Positions 31,929 through 41,004 are shown, numbered from the stretch's first letter. The stretch is 64,000 nt of DNA from Microlunatus lacustris (GCA_039527025.1 BAAAJN010000003.1:310001-374000); one strand, 5' to 3'. The notes: generated from the letters alone by a model not told the origin. Translations and numbers: made by a program.

Positions 31929-34034
31929 TCAGACCTCGAGCAGCACCCTGACGTCCCAGGGACCCAGCTCGAGGTGGTCGAAGGGCTCGTCCCCCGGCAC
32001 GAGCAGGTCGTGCACCAGCACCGGGGTGGCGACCCCCTGCGGGTCCCAGCCCCAGTTGTGCAGGACGTGCAGCCTCCTGCCCTCGCTCGTGGTCGCGGAC
32101 GACAGGGTGACCGAGCTCGGCAGCTCGCCCCACCCGGCCCGGGCTGCGGGGACCAGCCACCGCACCAGGTCACGGGCGAAGTCCTGGTCGGGGACGGTGC
32201 CGATGGTGGTGATCCTGCCCGCGCCGTGGTCGGTGGTCACGGCGGCGGGGAAACGGCCGAAGTGCGGGTGCTCGTACTGCGCCAGCACCTCCGCGCCGTG
32301 GGTGACCAGGCAGTCGATCCAGCGGGTGGCGTGGCTCCCGGGGCTGACGGCCAGACCGTTGGTGGCGGTGACCGGGACCGGGTCGTCGAGGTTGGAGAAC
32401 TCCTGGTAGCTCACTCCGGCGGCGTCGGCCAGCAGGGCAGGCTTCACCTCGACGCGCGCCCGGCCCTCCTCGTCCCCGTAGGCCGTCCTGATCCCCAGGA
32501 CGAGGTGCCCGCCCGCCTGCGCGTAGGACCTCAGCCAGGTCAGCAGTTCGTCGTCGGCGACCAGCAGCCCCGGCACGACCAGCACCGGCAGCTCGACCGC
32601 GACGACCGCCGGGTCGAGACCACCCGAGGGCGAGACCAGCTGGTCGTCGTGCAGGATCCTGGCCGGCACACCGGCGTCGAAGCTCCCGCGGTAGTAGGCC
32701 TCGAAGATCCGCTGGTACGTGCGCTGGTCCACCTCGCTCCCGGCGGCGGCGTCGGTGGTGCTGAACGCCGGCTGGAAAGCCAGCCCCCACTTGGAGCGGG
32801 AGGAGTAGACCAACCCGACCTGGGCGTCGGGCTCCAGTCCCAGCACGGCGCTGCCGGCGGTGGCCAGCTCCTTCCCGAGCTGTGCGAGCTCGTCGTAGAC
32901 CCGGCCGGGTCGCTGGTCGTGCGGCAGGATGCCGACCCAGTAGGTCTCGGTGCCGAAGTGGTTGGTGTGCCAGTGCCAGTACTCGATCATCTCGGCACCG
33001 CGCGCGATGAGAGCCCAGGCGGCTTGGCGCCACTGGCCGTCGAACGCGGGGAAGTTGATCGAGGGTCCGCCGATCGCGCCCGCGTTCGTCTCGGTGACCA
33101 GGTAGGGCGCCTGCTTCGAGGAGTACATCCGGTCGCCGCTCAGGAAGAGGCTCCACGCGCCCGCGGTGGTCCAGCCCTGCGGCCTGGTCTGGGTGCTCGG
33201 CAAGGCCAGGGCGTCCTGCATGGCGTAGTACGGGTTGCCGGCGGTGACGTCCAGGGCCCTCGTCAGGTTGGAGTCGTCGACACCGGCGCGGTCGTACGCG
33301 ATGCACGTGGTGACGAACTGGTCGTCGGAGGCGTACTCGCGCACGACGCCCGCCTGCCAGGCGATGTAGGTGGTCGTCAGGTTGGCCTGGAAGGTCCGCC
33401 AGGCCAGGTCGTACTGCGGCTGGACGTTGCCGTCAGGGGTCCACAGGTCGGCCCAGGTGGAGAGCTTGTGCGACCAGTAGACCAGTCCCCAGGCCTCGTT
33501 GAGCTTCTCCACCGTGCCGTACCGGTGGCGCAGGTCGTCCACGAAGTCCTGGAACACACCGCGGTTGTGGAACAGCATGAGGCCCGGCTCGTTGTCCACC
33601 TGGAACCCGATCACCGCCGGGTGGTCGGCATAGCGCCCGACGATCTTGCGGATCACCCGCTCGGCGTGGAACAGGAACGCCGGATGCGTGTAGTCGATCT
33701 CCTGCCTGCCCCCCCAGGGCGTCGGGACGCCGGTCCGGAGATCGCCGGCGATCTCGGGGTGCTTGCGGGCCAGCCACGGCGGCGCAGCGTAGGTGGGAGT
33801 CCCGAGGATGACGCTGATCCCTCGGGCGTGCGCGCCGTCGAGCACGGGCAGCAGCCATTCGAGGTCGAAGACCCCGTCCTCCGGCTCCCAGGTGGTCCAG
33901 ACCGACTCCCCGACCCGGATGACGGAGAAGTTCGCCGCCACCATCAGGTCGAGGTCGGTGTCGAGTCGCGGTGAGGGCTGGTACTCGTGGTAGTAGGCGG
34001 CGCCGAACAGGACGCGCTCTGGACGGGCTGGCAT
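31929..34034 (-). CDS. GH42 beta-galactosidase family enzyme
   Basis: 701 aa, full-length GH42. Acid/base E149 in GFQVDNEPG, nucleophile E315 in YLVTETNAGA, N-terminal GAAYYHEYQP and VGESVWTTWEPEDG. After the barrel come the trimerisation domain (about 385-600) and a small C-terminal beta domain. No signal peptide. GH42 enzymes cleave beta-galactosides and sometimes alpha-L-arabinopyranosides, so it could trim galactose or arabinose decorations of imported oligosaccharides. Monocistronic; AGGCCTTTC-rich upstream region without a clear operator. Confidence 0.9.
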   Translation of the reverse strand: MPARPERVLFGAAYYHEYQPSPRLDTDLDLMVAANFSVIRVGESVWTTWEPEDGVFDLEWLLPVLDGAHARGISVILGTPTYAAPPWLARKHPEIAGDLRTGVPTPWGGRQEIDYTHPAFLFHAERVIRKIVGRYADHPAVIGFQVDNEPGLMLFHNRGVFQDFVDDLRHRYGTVEKLNEAWGLVYWSHKLSTWADLWTPDGNVQPQYDLAWRTFQANLTTTYIAWQAGVVREYASDDQFVTTCIAYDRAGVDDSNLTRALDVTAGNPYYAMQDALALPSTQTRPQGWTTAGAWSLFLSGDRMYSSKQAPYLVTETNAGAIGGPSINFPAFDGQWRQAAWALIARGAEMIEYWHWHTNHFGTETYWVGILPHDQRPGRVYDELAQLGKELATAGSAVLGLEPDAQVGLVYSSRSKWGLAFQPAFSTTDAAAGSEVDQRTYQRIFEAYYRGSFDAGVPARILHDDQLVSPSGGLDPAVVAVELPVLVVPGLLVADDELLTWLRSYAQAGGHLVLGIRTAYGDEEGRARVEVKPALLADAAGVSYQEFSNLDDPVPVTATNGLAVSPGSHATRWIDCLVTHGAEVLAQYEHPHFGRFPAAVTTDHGAGRITTIGTVPDQDFARDLVRWLVPAARAGWGELPSSVTLSSATTSEGRRLHVLHNWGWDPQGVATPVLVHDLLVPGDEPFDHLELGPWDVRVLLEV

Positions 34035-34148
34035 GAGAGGCCTTTCGTCGAGCAGGAGGACTGCTGGGCAGGGCGCTGCCGCACGCCAGGTCAGCCTGCC
34101 AGGAGCGCGGCGAGAAGAGGAAGGCGAGGCCCGTTTCCGCTCGAAGGG

Positions 34149-34919
34149 TCAGCCGGCACGCACCGGCGCGCCCCCCGCCTCGATGGCGTCGAGGTCGCGC
34201 ACCGCGAAGCGCAGGTGCTCCCACTCCTCCTCCAGCACCACGTGCAGGCAGGAGAGGGTGGTCTCCTGGCTCCGCGGATCCCACGGGTTGGCGTGCGTCT
34301 CGGCCAGCTCGTCGGGGGTGACCTGGGCGAGGAAGTCACGCACCATCGCCACCCGACCGGCCCGGACCTCGAGCACCTCGGCGTACGTCGGCGTCGTGGT
34401 CGTGAAGAGGGCCATGTCCAGCCCCTCGTCCTCGGCGCCGGGCCAGGCCAGGCCGAGCGGGTGGAACGGCTGCTCGAGCTCGAGGACTCCCTTACCCAGC
34501 CACGCGTCCGTGGCCAGCACCAGGTGCCGCAGGGTCTCCGCGAACGACCACTCGCCGTCCACCGAGACGTCGACCGCCTCGGGCGGCATCGCGCCGACCC
34601 GCTCCAGCAGGGCCGCCCAGTGGCGCTGGAGTGACGCCCACGCCGCCTGCAGCCCGGCCGGGTCCTCGGCCCACCGCTCCGCGCGGCCGGGGAAGCGGCG
34701 GTTGAGCTCCGCCTCGACGAACGGGGCCACGTCGACGCCGTTGACGAGCAGCGAGCTCCGGCCGGCGACCAGCCAGGGGGCGTCGATGTCGGCCCCGCCC
34801 ACGTCGACCCCGCGCATCACCGCCCCCGACAGATCAGCCCCGACGAACCGGGCTCCGCGCAGGACGGCGTCGCGGAACTCCGCGCCCTGCAGGTCGTCGG
34901 ATCTGGTGAAGGTCCTCAT
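34149..34919 (-). CDS. Pentapeptide-repeat / DinB-like fusion protein
   Basis: 256 aa from ATG 34919 (GGGAGG close upstream). Residues about 10-45 form a short pentapeptide series (DLQGA-EFRDA-VLRGA-RFVGA). From about 75 onward a DinB_2-type four-helix domain follows, with histidines in LRHLVLATDAW, a mid segment and EEEWEHLRFAVRDL spaced as metal ligands. DinB-like proteins include thiol transferases using bacillithiol or mycothiol. Which reaction this one performs is unknown. Monocistronic. Confidence 0.8.
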   Translation of the reverse strand: MRTFTRSDDLQGAEFRDAVLRGARFVGADLSGAVMRGVDVGGADIDAPWLVAGRSSLLVNGVDVAPFVEAELNRRFPGRAERWAEDPAGLQAAWASLQRHWAALLERVGAMPPEAVDVSVDGEWSFAETLRHLVLATDAWLGKGVLELEQPFHPLGLAWPGAEDEGLDMALFTTTTPTYAEVLEVRAGRVAMVRDFLAQVTPDELAETHANPWDPRSQETTLSCLHVVLEEEWEHLRFAVRDLDAIEAGGAPVRAG

Positions 34920-34998
34920 CACGCCTCCCGCTCGAGCCCCCGGACCGGCTGGCGCCGCGCCCCCTGCCCCCAGGATGCTCGGCGCGGAGCCAGGGCGG

Positions 34999-35015
34999 AA
35001 GGGCCTGACGGGCCC
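34999..35015 (-). terminator. Terminator hairpin of the aquaporin gene
   Basis: AGGGCC-TGACG-GGCCCT, directly abutting the stop codon of the minus-strand gene at 35016. Confidence 0.5.
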
Positions 35016-35804
35016 TCAGCCGCGGCGGCGCCCGGCGCCGGGGTCGGGATTGTTGGCGATGCCCTCGTCACCGGCGCCGCGCTCGTCCGCGCCGGTGATC
35101 AGGGCGTAGCTGGCGCCGGCGATGATCGCGCCGACGGCGGGGGCGAGGATGAACAGCCAGACCTGGTTGAGGGCGTCGCCGCCGGCGAACCAGGCGACGC
35201 CGAGCGAGCGGGCGGGGTTGACCGAGGTGTTGGTGACCGGGATGGACACCAGGTGGATCAGGGTGAGGCCGAGACCGATGGCGATCGGGGCGAAGCCCTT
35301 CGGCGCCCGGTCGTCGGTGGCGCCGAGGATGATGTAGAGGAAGATCGCGGTGAGGACGACCTCCGCGACCAGGGCGGCGAGGAGGCCGTAGCCGCCGGGG
35401 GAGCGTTCGCCGTAGCCGTTGGAGGCGAACCCGCTCTCGCTGGCGCTGAAGCCGGCCTGGCCGGAGGCGATGGCGAAGAGCACCGCGCCCGCGAGGGAGG
35501 CGGCCACCACCTGGACGGCGATGTAAGGACCGACGCCCTTCCACGCGAACCGCTTGGCCACCGCCAGACCGAGGGTGACGGCGGGGTTGAAGTGGCCGCC
35601 GGAGACGTGCCCGAAGGCGTAGGCGCCGGTCAGCACGGTGAGGCCGAAGGCGAGGGCGACGCCGAGGAAGCCGATGCCGAGCTGGACGTCGTCCTCGGTG
35701 AGGAATGTGGCGGCGAGGACGGCACTGCCGCAGCCGCCGAGGACGAGCCAGAAGGTGCCGAGGAACTCGGCACCGAGCTTGGCGCCGAGAGTGGGTTCAC
35801 GCAC
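35016..35804 (-). CDS. aqpZ: MIP family channel (aquaporin Z-like)
   Basis: 262 aa, six membrane segments and the two half-helix motifs FNPAV and VNPARS. GGHFNPAVTLGLAV, and a residue pattern around LIHLVSIPVTNTSVNPARS, fit the AqpZ water channel rather than the glycerol facilitator. GTG 35804 is chosen from an AAGGA site 8 nt upstream; the frame continues to 35942 without similarity. A basic/acidic C-terminal tail is unremarkable. Confidence 0.9.
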   Translation of the reverse strand: MREPTLGAKLGAEFLGTFWLVLGGCGSAVLAATFLTEDDVQLGIGFLGVALAFGLTVLTGAYAFGHVSGGHFNPAVTLGLAVAKRFAWKGVGPYIAVQVVAASLAGAVLFAIASGQAGFSASESGFASNGYGERSPGGYGLLAALVAEVVLTAIFLYIILGATDDRAPKGFAPIAIGLGLTLIHLVSIPVTNTSVNPARSLGVAWFAGGDALNQVWLFILAPAVGAIIAGASYALITGADERGAGDEGIANNPDPGAGRRRG

Positions 35805-35952
35805 GGGAGGGGTCCTTCCAGGACACCCGGAGCAGACCCTGGGGAGTGCGCGGTGCCGGGGCGGGGGAACTGCGGTCGAGAGCACCCTAGCGTTGGGAAA
35901 TCCGTCCTGTAACCCCTGTGCCGATGACCCCGGCGCGAGCACGCCGACCCGG

Positions 35953-36600
35953 TCAGCGAGGCGCCGACAGCAGCCCGACGACGCCGGGGACGAGCTGGGC
36001 GCTCAGGTCGCGGGCGTTCATCGTCACCGTTCCGGCGTCGCGTTCGCGCTCCCAGGCGGCGAAGGTGGTGACGACGGTCCGCACTGCCTGGGTGACGCGC
36101 AGTCCGGCGTCGGGGTCGGCGCCGCCGCAGGTCAGCTTCTGCAGCCCTTCCAGCACGTCGAGCAGCGTCAGCAGGCCCGTCCCGGGCGGCGCGTCCGCGA
36201 CCTCTTCCCGGAGCCGACCGGGCAGCTGCAGCGGGTAGCGGCGCAGGGAGTGCTCGTTGAACCGGGCCCAGTAGCTCGGTGTGGTGTCGTCGAGGTAGCG
36301 CCCCAGCGGCTCCACGTAGGCCCGCACCAGCTCCTCCAGCCCCGGCGCGGCCAGCTCCTCGACCATCGGCCGTCGGTAGCGGTCCAGCGCCGCGCTGCGG
36401 ACCTGCCAGACGGCGTCGAGCAGCGCCCGGCGCGTCCCGAAGTGGTAGGTGATCGCGGAGTTGTGCCGTTGACCCGCCTCGGCGATGATCGCCCGGTTCG
36501 CCGCGCCGGCCTCGCCCTTGAGCGCCACCAGCTTCTCGGCCGCGTCCACCAGCCGGTCCCGGCCGCTCCCGCGGTCATCCTGTGGCGCGCCCCCCGGCAT
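35953..36600 (-). CDS. TetR family transcriptional regulator
   Basis: 215 aa. Helix-turn-helix ANRAIIAEAGQRHNSAITYH with FGTRRALLDAVW. The start is preceded by TAGCCT and GAGGAG: either a ribosome site touching the ATG or a leaderless start 6 nt after a -10 box; the latter fits better. No obvious target operon: it reads away from the isomerase gene and toward aqpZ. Confidence 0.88.
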   Translation of the reverse strand: MPGGAPQDDRGSGRDRLVDAAEKLVALKGEAGAANRAIIAEAGQRHNSAITYHFGTRRALLDAVWQVRSAALDRYRRPMVEELAAPGLEELVRAYVEPLGRYLDDTTPSYWARFNEHSLRRYPLQLPGRLREEVADAPPGTGLLTLLDVLEGLQKLTCGGADPDAGLRVTQAVRTVVTTFAAWERERDAGTVTMNARDLSAQLVPGVVGLLSAPR

Positions 36601-36612
36601 CTCCTCAGGCTA
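36601..36612 (-). promoter_or_regulatory. -10 box of a probable leaderless promoter
   Basis: On the minus strand TAGCCT (36607-36612) is followed by 6 nt and the ATG at 36600. Confidence 0.4.
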
Positions 36613-36665
36613 CCGAGGCGGGCGCCGTGACCCCGCCCGGGTCCGGCCGGTCGACCTGCCGTGGC

Positions 36666-37532
36666 TCAGCCGGCCGACGGGGACCCGAACACCGACCGCA
36701 CGACCGCGTAGGCGTCCTCCAGCCGGCCCCACTCGTCGGGGTCCGGTCCGTCGTGCACCAGCGCGAGCGGACCGGTGTACCCACCCTCGGCGAGCCCGGT
36801 GAGGCAGGTGCGGTACTCGTCCAGGTCGAGCCGGCCGTCCGGGTCGGTGCGCACCTTGGCCTGGCAGGTCTCGGCCAGCCCGGCGACCGCCGCCAGCTGG
36901 GTGTGCCGGTCCGGCCCCTTCCAGTTGCCGAGGTCGACCAGGAAGCCCACCTGTCCCTCGGCCTGGTCCAGCAGCTGCACGACGGTGGCGGCGTCGGGGA
37001 GCAGGGCGTGCCAGTTCTCGGTGACCAGCCGGACGTCGGGGTGGCGGTCGGCGAGCTGGCGCAGCCGCGTCGCGCTCGCGGCCAGCGTCGAGGGCGCGGG
37101 GGGCTGCTGCCCGGCCACCACCCGAGCCCGCTCGGCGCCCAGTGCCTCAGCAGCCTCCAGCCAGGACGAGACCCAGTCGCGCTGGGCGTCGCCCTCGGTG
37201 GGGTGGGCGAGGTCGCCGTCGTCGACCAGCAGGCATTCGAGCACCACCTCGGCCTCGGCGAAGGCGGCGCGCAGCTCGGCCAGGAACGGCTGGTCTCGAC
37301 GGGGCAGGTAGAAGTGGCAGAGCTGGGCGCTGCGGTAGCCGTGCCGGGCCAGCTCGGCCGGCAGCTCGAGCAGGGCGGGCGCTGCTCCGGTCGACTCGGG
37401 CAGACCCCCGGACGGCATCGAACCCGGGGCGACGTAGCGGCCGAGGGTGCGGAACAGCGACCAGGTGTGCAGGGCCTTCGTGGTGGTGCTGGTGGCGGTC
37501 GGGGGCAGCGCGACGTCGGGCATGCCGGTCAT
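36666..37532 (-). CDS. Sugar phosphate isomerase/epimerase-like TIM-barrel protein
   Basis: 288 aa from ATG 37532 (37523 is also possible). The AP-endonuclease-2-like barrel (xylose-isomerase-like fold) shows acidic metal-binding positions in VVLECLLVDDGD, VRLVTENWHAL, VGFLVDLGNWK and PLALVHDGP. Members act on sugars or cyclitols. Residue pattern does not point to a specific substrate. Isolated between a TetR gene and chrA; it is not in one of the sugar operons. Confidence 0.8.
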   Translation of the reverse strand: MTGMPDVALPPTATSTTTKALHTWSLFRTLGRYVAPGSMPSGGLPESTGAAPALLELPAELARHGYRSAQLCHFYLPRRDQPFLAELRAAFAEAEVVLECLLVDDGDLAHPTEGDAQRDWVSSWLEAAEALGAERARVVAGQQPPAPSTLAASATRLRQLADRHPDVRLVTENWHALLPDAATVVQLLDQAEGQVGFLVDLGNWKGPDRHTQLAAVAGLAETCQAKVRTDPDGRLDLDEYRTCLTGLAEGGYTGPLALVHDGPDPDEWGRLEDAYAVVRSVFGSPSAG

Positions 37533-37567
37533 TCTCGACCGCCGGCCCGTCCGGCGTGGACGGCGGG

Positions 37568-38932
37568 TCAGCCGGCCGCGGCCAGCACCAGCTGCAGGAC
37601 GACTCCGGTGAGGGCGCAGGCACCCAGGGTGCGCAGCGTCGACCAGCGGGCGACGAAGACCAGGACGCCGGCGAGCGCGGTCACCGCCAGGGCCGGCACC
37701 TGCAGGCTGGCCCAACGGGGCACCTCCAACCCGAGCGGGCCGAGGGCCCAGCGGTCGGTGGCGGCGAACAGGGTGTGCAGCGTGAAGTAGAGCGCCAGGT
37801 TGGCGATCACCCCGACGACGGCCGCGGTGATCCCGGTCAGGGCGGCGGACAAGGACCGGTTGCTGCGCAGCCGCTCGACGTAGGGGGCGCCGAGCAGGAC
37901 GAACAGGAAACAGGGCACGAAGGTGACCCAGGTGGTCAGCAGGGCGGCCACCACCGCCGCCAGCCACGGGTCCAGGCTCCCGGGGTGGCGGTAGGCGCCG
38001 ACGAAGGCGACGAACTGGACGACCATGATCAGCGGCCCGGGGGTGGTCTCGGCCAGGGCCAGGCCCTTGACCATCTCACCCGGCAGCAGCCAGCCGTAGA
38101 CGCTGACGGCCTGCTGCGCCACGTAGGCCAGCACGGCGTAGGCGCCCCCGAAGGTCACCAGGGCCGCTCCGGAGAAGAAGAGCCCCTGGTCCACGAAGAT
38201 GCTGTCCCAGCCGAACGCCACTCCCGCCGCCACCAGCGGGACGGCCCAGGCCAGCAGGCCGGTGCCGAGCACGGCGCCGACCCGGCGCGCGCTGGGCCGC
38301 TCGGTGTGCAGGTGGTCGTCGCCGACCAGGGGCGGTGGTCCGTCGTCGACGGCCGCGGTGGGCCGCGGTGCGAGGTCCGGCCGGTGGCGACCGATCAGCC
38401 AGCCGGCGACCCCGGCCAGCACGACGACCAGGGGGAACGGGGCGGAGAGCAGGGTCAGGGCCACGAAGGCCGCGACCGCCAGCAGCACGAGTCCGGGTCG
38501 GGTCAGGGCCCGTCGGCTCACCCGCAGGACCGCCTGCACCACGATGGCGACCACCGCGGCCCCGAGGCCGAGGAACAGCCCGCTGAGCACGGTGGTATTG
38601 CCGAACGCGACGTAGAGCGCGGACAGCGCGAGCAGGGCGACCACGCCGGGCAGCACGAAGAGCGTGCCGGCGACCAGCCCGCCGCGGAGCCCGTTCAGCA
38701 GCCAGCCGGTGTAGATGGCGAGCTGCTGGGCCTCCGGCCCGGGCAGCAGCATGCAGAAGTTCAGCGCGTGCAGGAAGCGGTTCTGGCCCAGCCACCGCTT
38801 CTCCTCCACCAGGGTGCGCTGCATGACCGCGATCTGCCCGGCCGGACCGCCGAAGGTCTGCAGGCTGATCAGGAACCAGGTGCGGACGGCGGCGCCGAAG
38901 GGGACCACGTCGCCCGATCGGTCCTGGGTCAA
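37568..38932 (-). CDS. chrA: Chromate transporter, two-domain ChrA
   Basis: 454 aa with two CHR domains of about 190 residues. The N-terminal half has FLISLQTFGGPAGQIAVMQR and CMLLPGPEAQQLAIYTGWLL; the second has VTFGGAYAVLAYVAQQAV and ETTPGPLIMVVQFVAFVGAY, as in bidomain CHR proteins. These export chromate. Start is most likely TTG 38932, placed behind AGAGAGGAG; no ATG or GTG suits. A linker of about 40 residues with basic and acidic residues separates the halves. Confidence 0.88.
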   Translation of the reverse strand: MTQDRSGDVVPFGAAVRTWFLISLQTFGGPAGQIAVMQRTLVEEKRWLGQNRFLHALNFCMLLPGPEAQQLAIYTGWLLNGLRGGLVAGTLFVLPGVVALLALSALYVAFGNTTVLSGLFLGLGAAVVAIVVQAVLRVSRRALTRPGLVLLAVAAFVALTLLSAPFPLVVVLAGVAGWLIGRHRPDLAPRPTAAVDDGPPPLVGDDHLHTERPSARRVGAVLGTGLLAWAVPLVAAGVAFGWDSIFVDQGLFFSGAALVTFGGAYAVLAYVAQQAVSVYGWLLPGEMVKGLALAETTPGPLIMVVQFVAFVGAYRHPGSLDPWLAAVVAALLTTWVTFVPCFLFVLLGAPYVERLRSNRSLSAALTGITAAVVGVIANLALYFTLHTLFAATDRWALGPLGLEVPRWASLQVPALAVTALAGVLVFVARWSTLRTLGACALTGVVLQLVLAAAG

Positions 38933-39077
38933 CCGTCGCTCCTCTCTGGTCGGTCGGCGCACCGCAGTATGCCCGTCGGCACCGACGGTGCCGGATCGAG
39001 GCGGGGAGACCGGGGGTCGACAGGGTGAGCACCAGGGTGCGAGGGTCGGGGCGACGACGACGTCTCGAGGAGCTGCC

Positions 39078-39413
39078 ATGACCACCCCGACCAGCGATCC
39101 GGGCACCCCGCTGTTCCTGGTGGTGACGATCCGACCCCGGCTGGACCGGCTCGTCGAGGCGGAGGCCCAGCTGCACCGGATGCGCGCGGCCTCCCAGGCC
39201 GAGGAGGGCTGCGTGTTCATGCACCTGGTCCAGGGCGGGGTGGACGGCACCGAGGACGAGCCCGGGACGTGGACCATGCTCGAGCAGTTCGCCTCGCGGC
39301 CGGCCTGGGACGAGCACATGGCGTCCGAGCACAACCAGCGCGGCAACGCCGAGCTCGAACCGCTGCTGCGCGCCCCCTCGACCCTGCGGCTGTTCCACGA
39401 GCTGCTGCCCTGA
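39078..39413 (+). CDS. Antibiotic biosynthesis monooxygenase (ABM) domain protein
   Basis: 111 aa from ATG 39078 with GAGGAG 6 nt upstream. Ferredoxin-like ABM fold: LFLVVTIRPRLDRLVEAEAQ, then EEGCVFMHLVQ, WTMLEQFASRPAWDEHMASE. Members are small dimeric oxygenases, heme-degrading enzymes or autoinducer-2 isomerases such as LsrG. No active-site residue decides here. Monocistronic. Confidence 0.85.
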   Translation: MTTPTSDPGTPLFLVVTIRPRLDRLVEAEAQLHRMRAASQAEEGCVFMHLVQGGVDGTEDEPGTWTMLEQFASRPAWDEHMASEHNQRGNAELEPLLRAPSTLRLFHELLP

Positions 39414-39446
39414 CCCGCCCGGTTCCCCTCCGGGCACGGAGGGGGA

Positions 39447-39473
39447 TAACGTTCAGATGTGACCCACGTCACA
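39447..39473 (+). promoter_or_regulatory. Promoter with CRP-consensus palindrome before fucP
   Basis: TGTGA-CCCACG-TCACA (39458-39473) is a perfect match to the CRP/FNR-type consensus TGTGA-N6-TCACA. It overlaps the start region of a promoter with -10 candidate TAACGT (39447-39452). A site over the transcription start suggests repression, or activation of an upstream-shifted promoter. Confidence 0.6.
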
Positions 39474-39503
39474 TTCCCCCTACCCGATGGAGAGCGGTAC
39501 GGC

Positions 39504-40850
39504 ATGACGACCACCAACCCTGACCAGCCCGGCGTCGAGGACGACGTCCGCCCCGACGGCACCCCCCGGCTCGTCTACCGGGCCATGCTCGTCCCCTTCG
39601 TGCTGCTGATCACCTGCTTCGCGGCCTGGGGCTCGGCGGCGAACCTCACCGACGTGCTCGTCGGGGTGTTCCGGAAGATCTTCACCGGGATGAGCAACTT
39701 CGAGTCCGGTCTGGTGCAGTTCGCCTACTACGGCGCCTACTTCACCCTGGCGATCCCGGCGGCGTTCATCAACAAGCGGTTCGGCTACAAGACCGGGGTG
39801 CTCACCGGGCTGGGTCTGGCGGCCGTGGGCGGGTTGCTGTTCATCCCCGCCAGCCAGCTGCTGACCTACAGCCTGTTCCTCGCCGCGCTGTTCGTGCTGG
39901 CGGCCGGCTTGTCGATCTTGGAGACGTCGGCGAACCCCTTCGCCATCGCCATGGGGCCGGAGGCGACCGCGACCCGGCGGCTCAACCTGGCGCAGTCCTT
40001 CAACCCGGTCGGTGCCAACATCGGCGTCCTGCTCGGGGCCGCGCTGATCCTGCCGAACCTGACCCGGGAGGAGGACAAGGTCGGGCTGAGCCCGGAGCAG
40101 CTGGTCGCCACGCAGGAGCGCGACCTCGACCTCGTGCTCGGCCCGTACCTCGGCATCGCCGCGGTGCTGATCCTCATCTGGGTGCTGATCTTCTTCCGCA
40201 AGGGCATGCACAGCCCGGTCGAGGACATCGAGGCCGCGCCCGGGGCGCAGGGCAGCGCCGGGGTCTTCGGGCGGCTGTTCCGCAACGCGCACTACCGCTG
40301 GGGCGTGGTGGCCCAGTTCTTCAACGTCGGGGCCCAGACCTGCACCTGGTCCTTCACGATCCAGTACGCCGAGGAGATCGTCGGCTGGAGCCCCGGCGCG
40401 GCCGGCTGGGCCCTGCAGGCGAGCCTGCTGCTGTTCCTGTTCTCCCGGTTCCTGATGTTCTACCTGCTGGGCCGGATCCGGCCGACGAAGCTGCTGCTCG
40501 TGATGGCCGTGCTCGGTGTCGTCTTCGCCCTGGTCGGGGTGGTCTCGCCGAACGTCGTCGGTCTGCTGTGCATCATCGGCATCTCGCTCTCGCTGTCGCT
40601 GATGTTCCCGACGATCTACGGCGTCGCGCTGCAGGGCCTGGGCGGGGACACCAAGTTCGGGGCGGCCGGGCTGGTCATGGCCATCCTGGGTGGGGCCCTG
40701 CTCACCCCGGCGATGGGCGCCCTGGCCGACGTGAGCAACTTCGCCATCGCCTTCCTCATCCCGGCGCTCGCGCTGGCCGTGGTCGCCGGCTACGCCCTGT
40801 TCGACCTCACGACCAAGCGTCACAGCGAGGCCCTCGTCTCCGAGGTCTGA
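39504..40850 (+). CDS. FucP-type sugar:H+ symporter (MFS)
   Basis: 448 aa, twelve membrane helices. The ATG at 39504 has GGAGAG 9 nt upstream; a GTG at 39459, 6 nt after a -10 box, could give a 15-residue longer leaderless product. FucP-family marks are ANLTDVLVGVFRKIF, SNFESGLVQFAYYGAYF, SILETSANPFAIAMGP and LNLAQSFNPVGANIGVLLG. Characterised members import L-fucose, D-arabinose, glucose or galactose. The specificity is not evident. A CRP-like site suggests catabolite control. Confidence 0.88.
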   Translation: MTTTNPDQPGVEDDVRPDGTPRLVYRAMLVPFVLLITCFAAWGSAANLTDVLVGVFRKIFTGMSNFESGLVQFAYYGAYFTLAIPAAFINKRFGYKTGVLTGLGLAAVGGLLFIPASQLLTYSLFLAALFVLAAGLSILETSANPFAIAMGPEATATRRLNLAQSFNPVGANIGVLLGAALILPNLTREEDKVGLSPEQLVATQERDLDLVLGPYLGIAAVLILIWVLIFFRKGMHSPVEDIEAAPGAQGSAGVFGRLFRNAHYRWGVVAQFFNVGAQTCTWSFTIQYAEEIVGWSPGAAGWALQASLLLFLFSRFLMFYLLGRIRPTKLLLVMAVLGVVFALVGVVSPNVVGLLCIIGISLSLSLMFPTIYGVALQGLGGDTKFGAAGLVMAILGGALLTPAMGALADVSNFAIAFLIPALALAVVAGYALFDLTTKRHSEALVSEV

Positions 40851-40984
40851 CGGCTGGTGGAGCCGGGTCGGTCGGGACGCTGCCGACCGGCCGGGCCCGG
40901 CTGCGCGGGATCGGGACCTCCGCCCCCTTCCGCCAGCCGTCGGGTCGTGCTTAGGCTGACCGCGGTCCTGCCTCCTTCTGGGGC

Positions 40985-41004
40985 GGCCCGCTGCACGGCG
41001 GGCC
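40985..41004 (+). terminator. Hairpin between fucP-like and lysozyme genes
   Basis: GGCCCGC-TGCACG-GCGGGCC, perfect 7-bp stem 135 nt after the transporter stop and 51 nt before the GH25 start. Either a terminator or a leader hairpin of the lysozyme mRNA. Confidence 0.4.
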
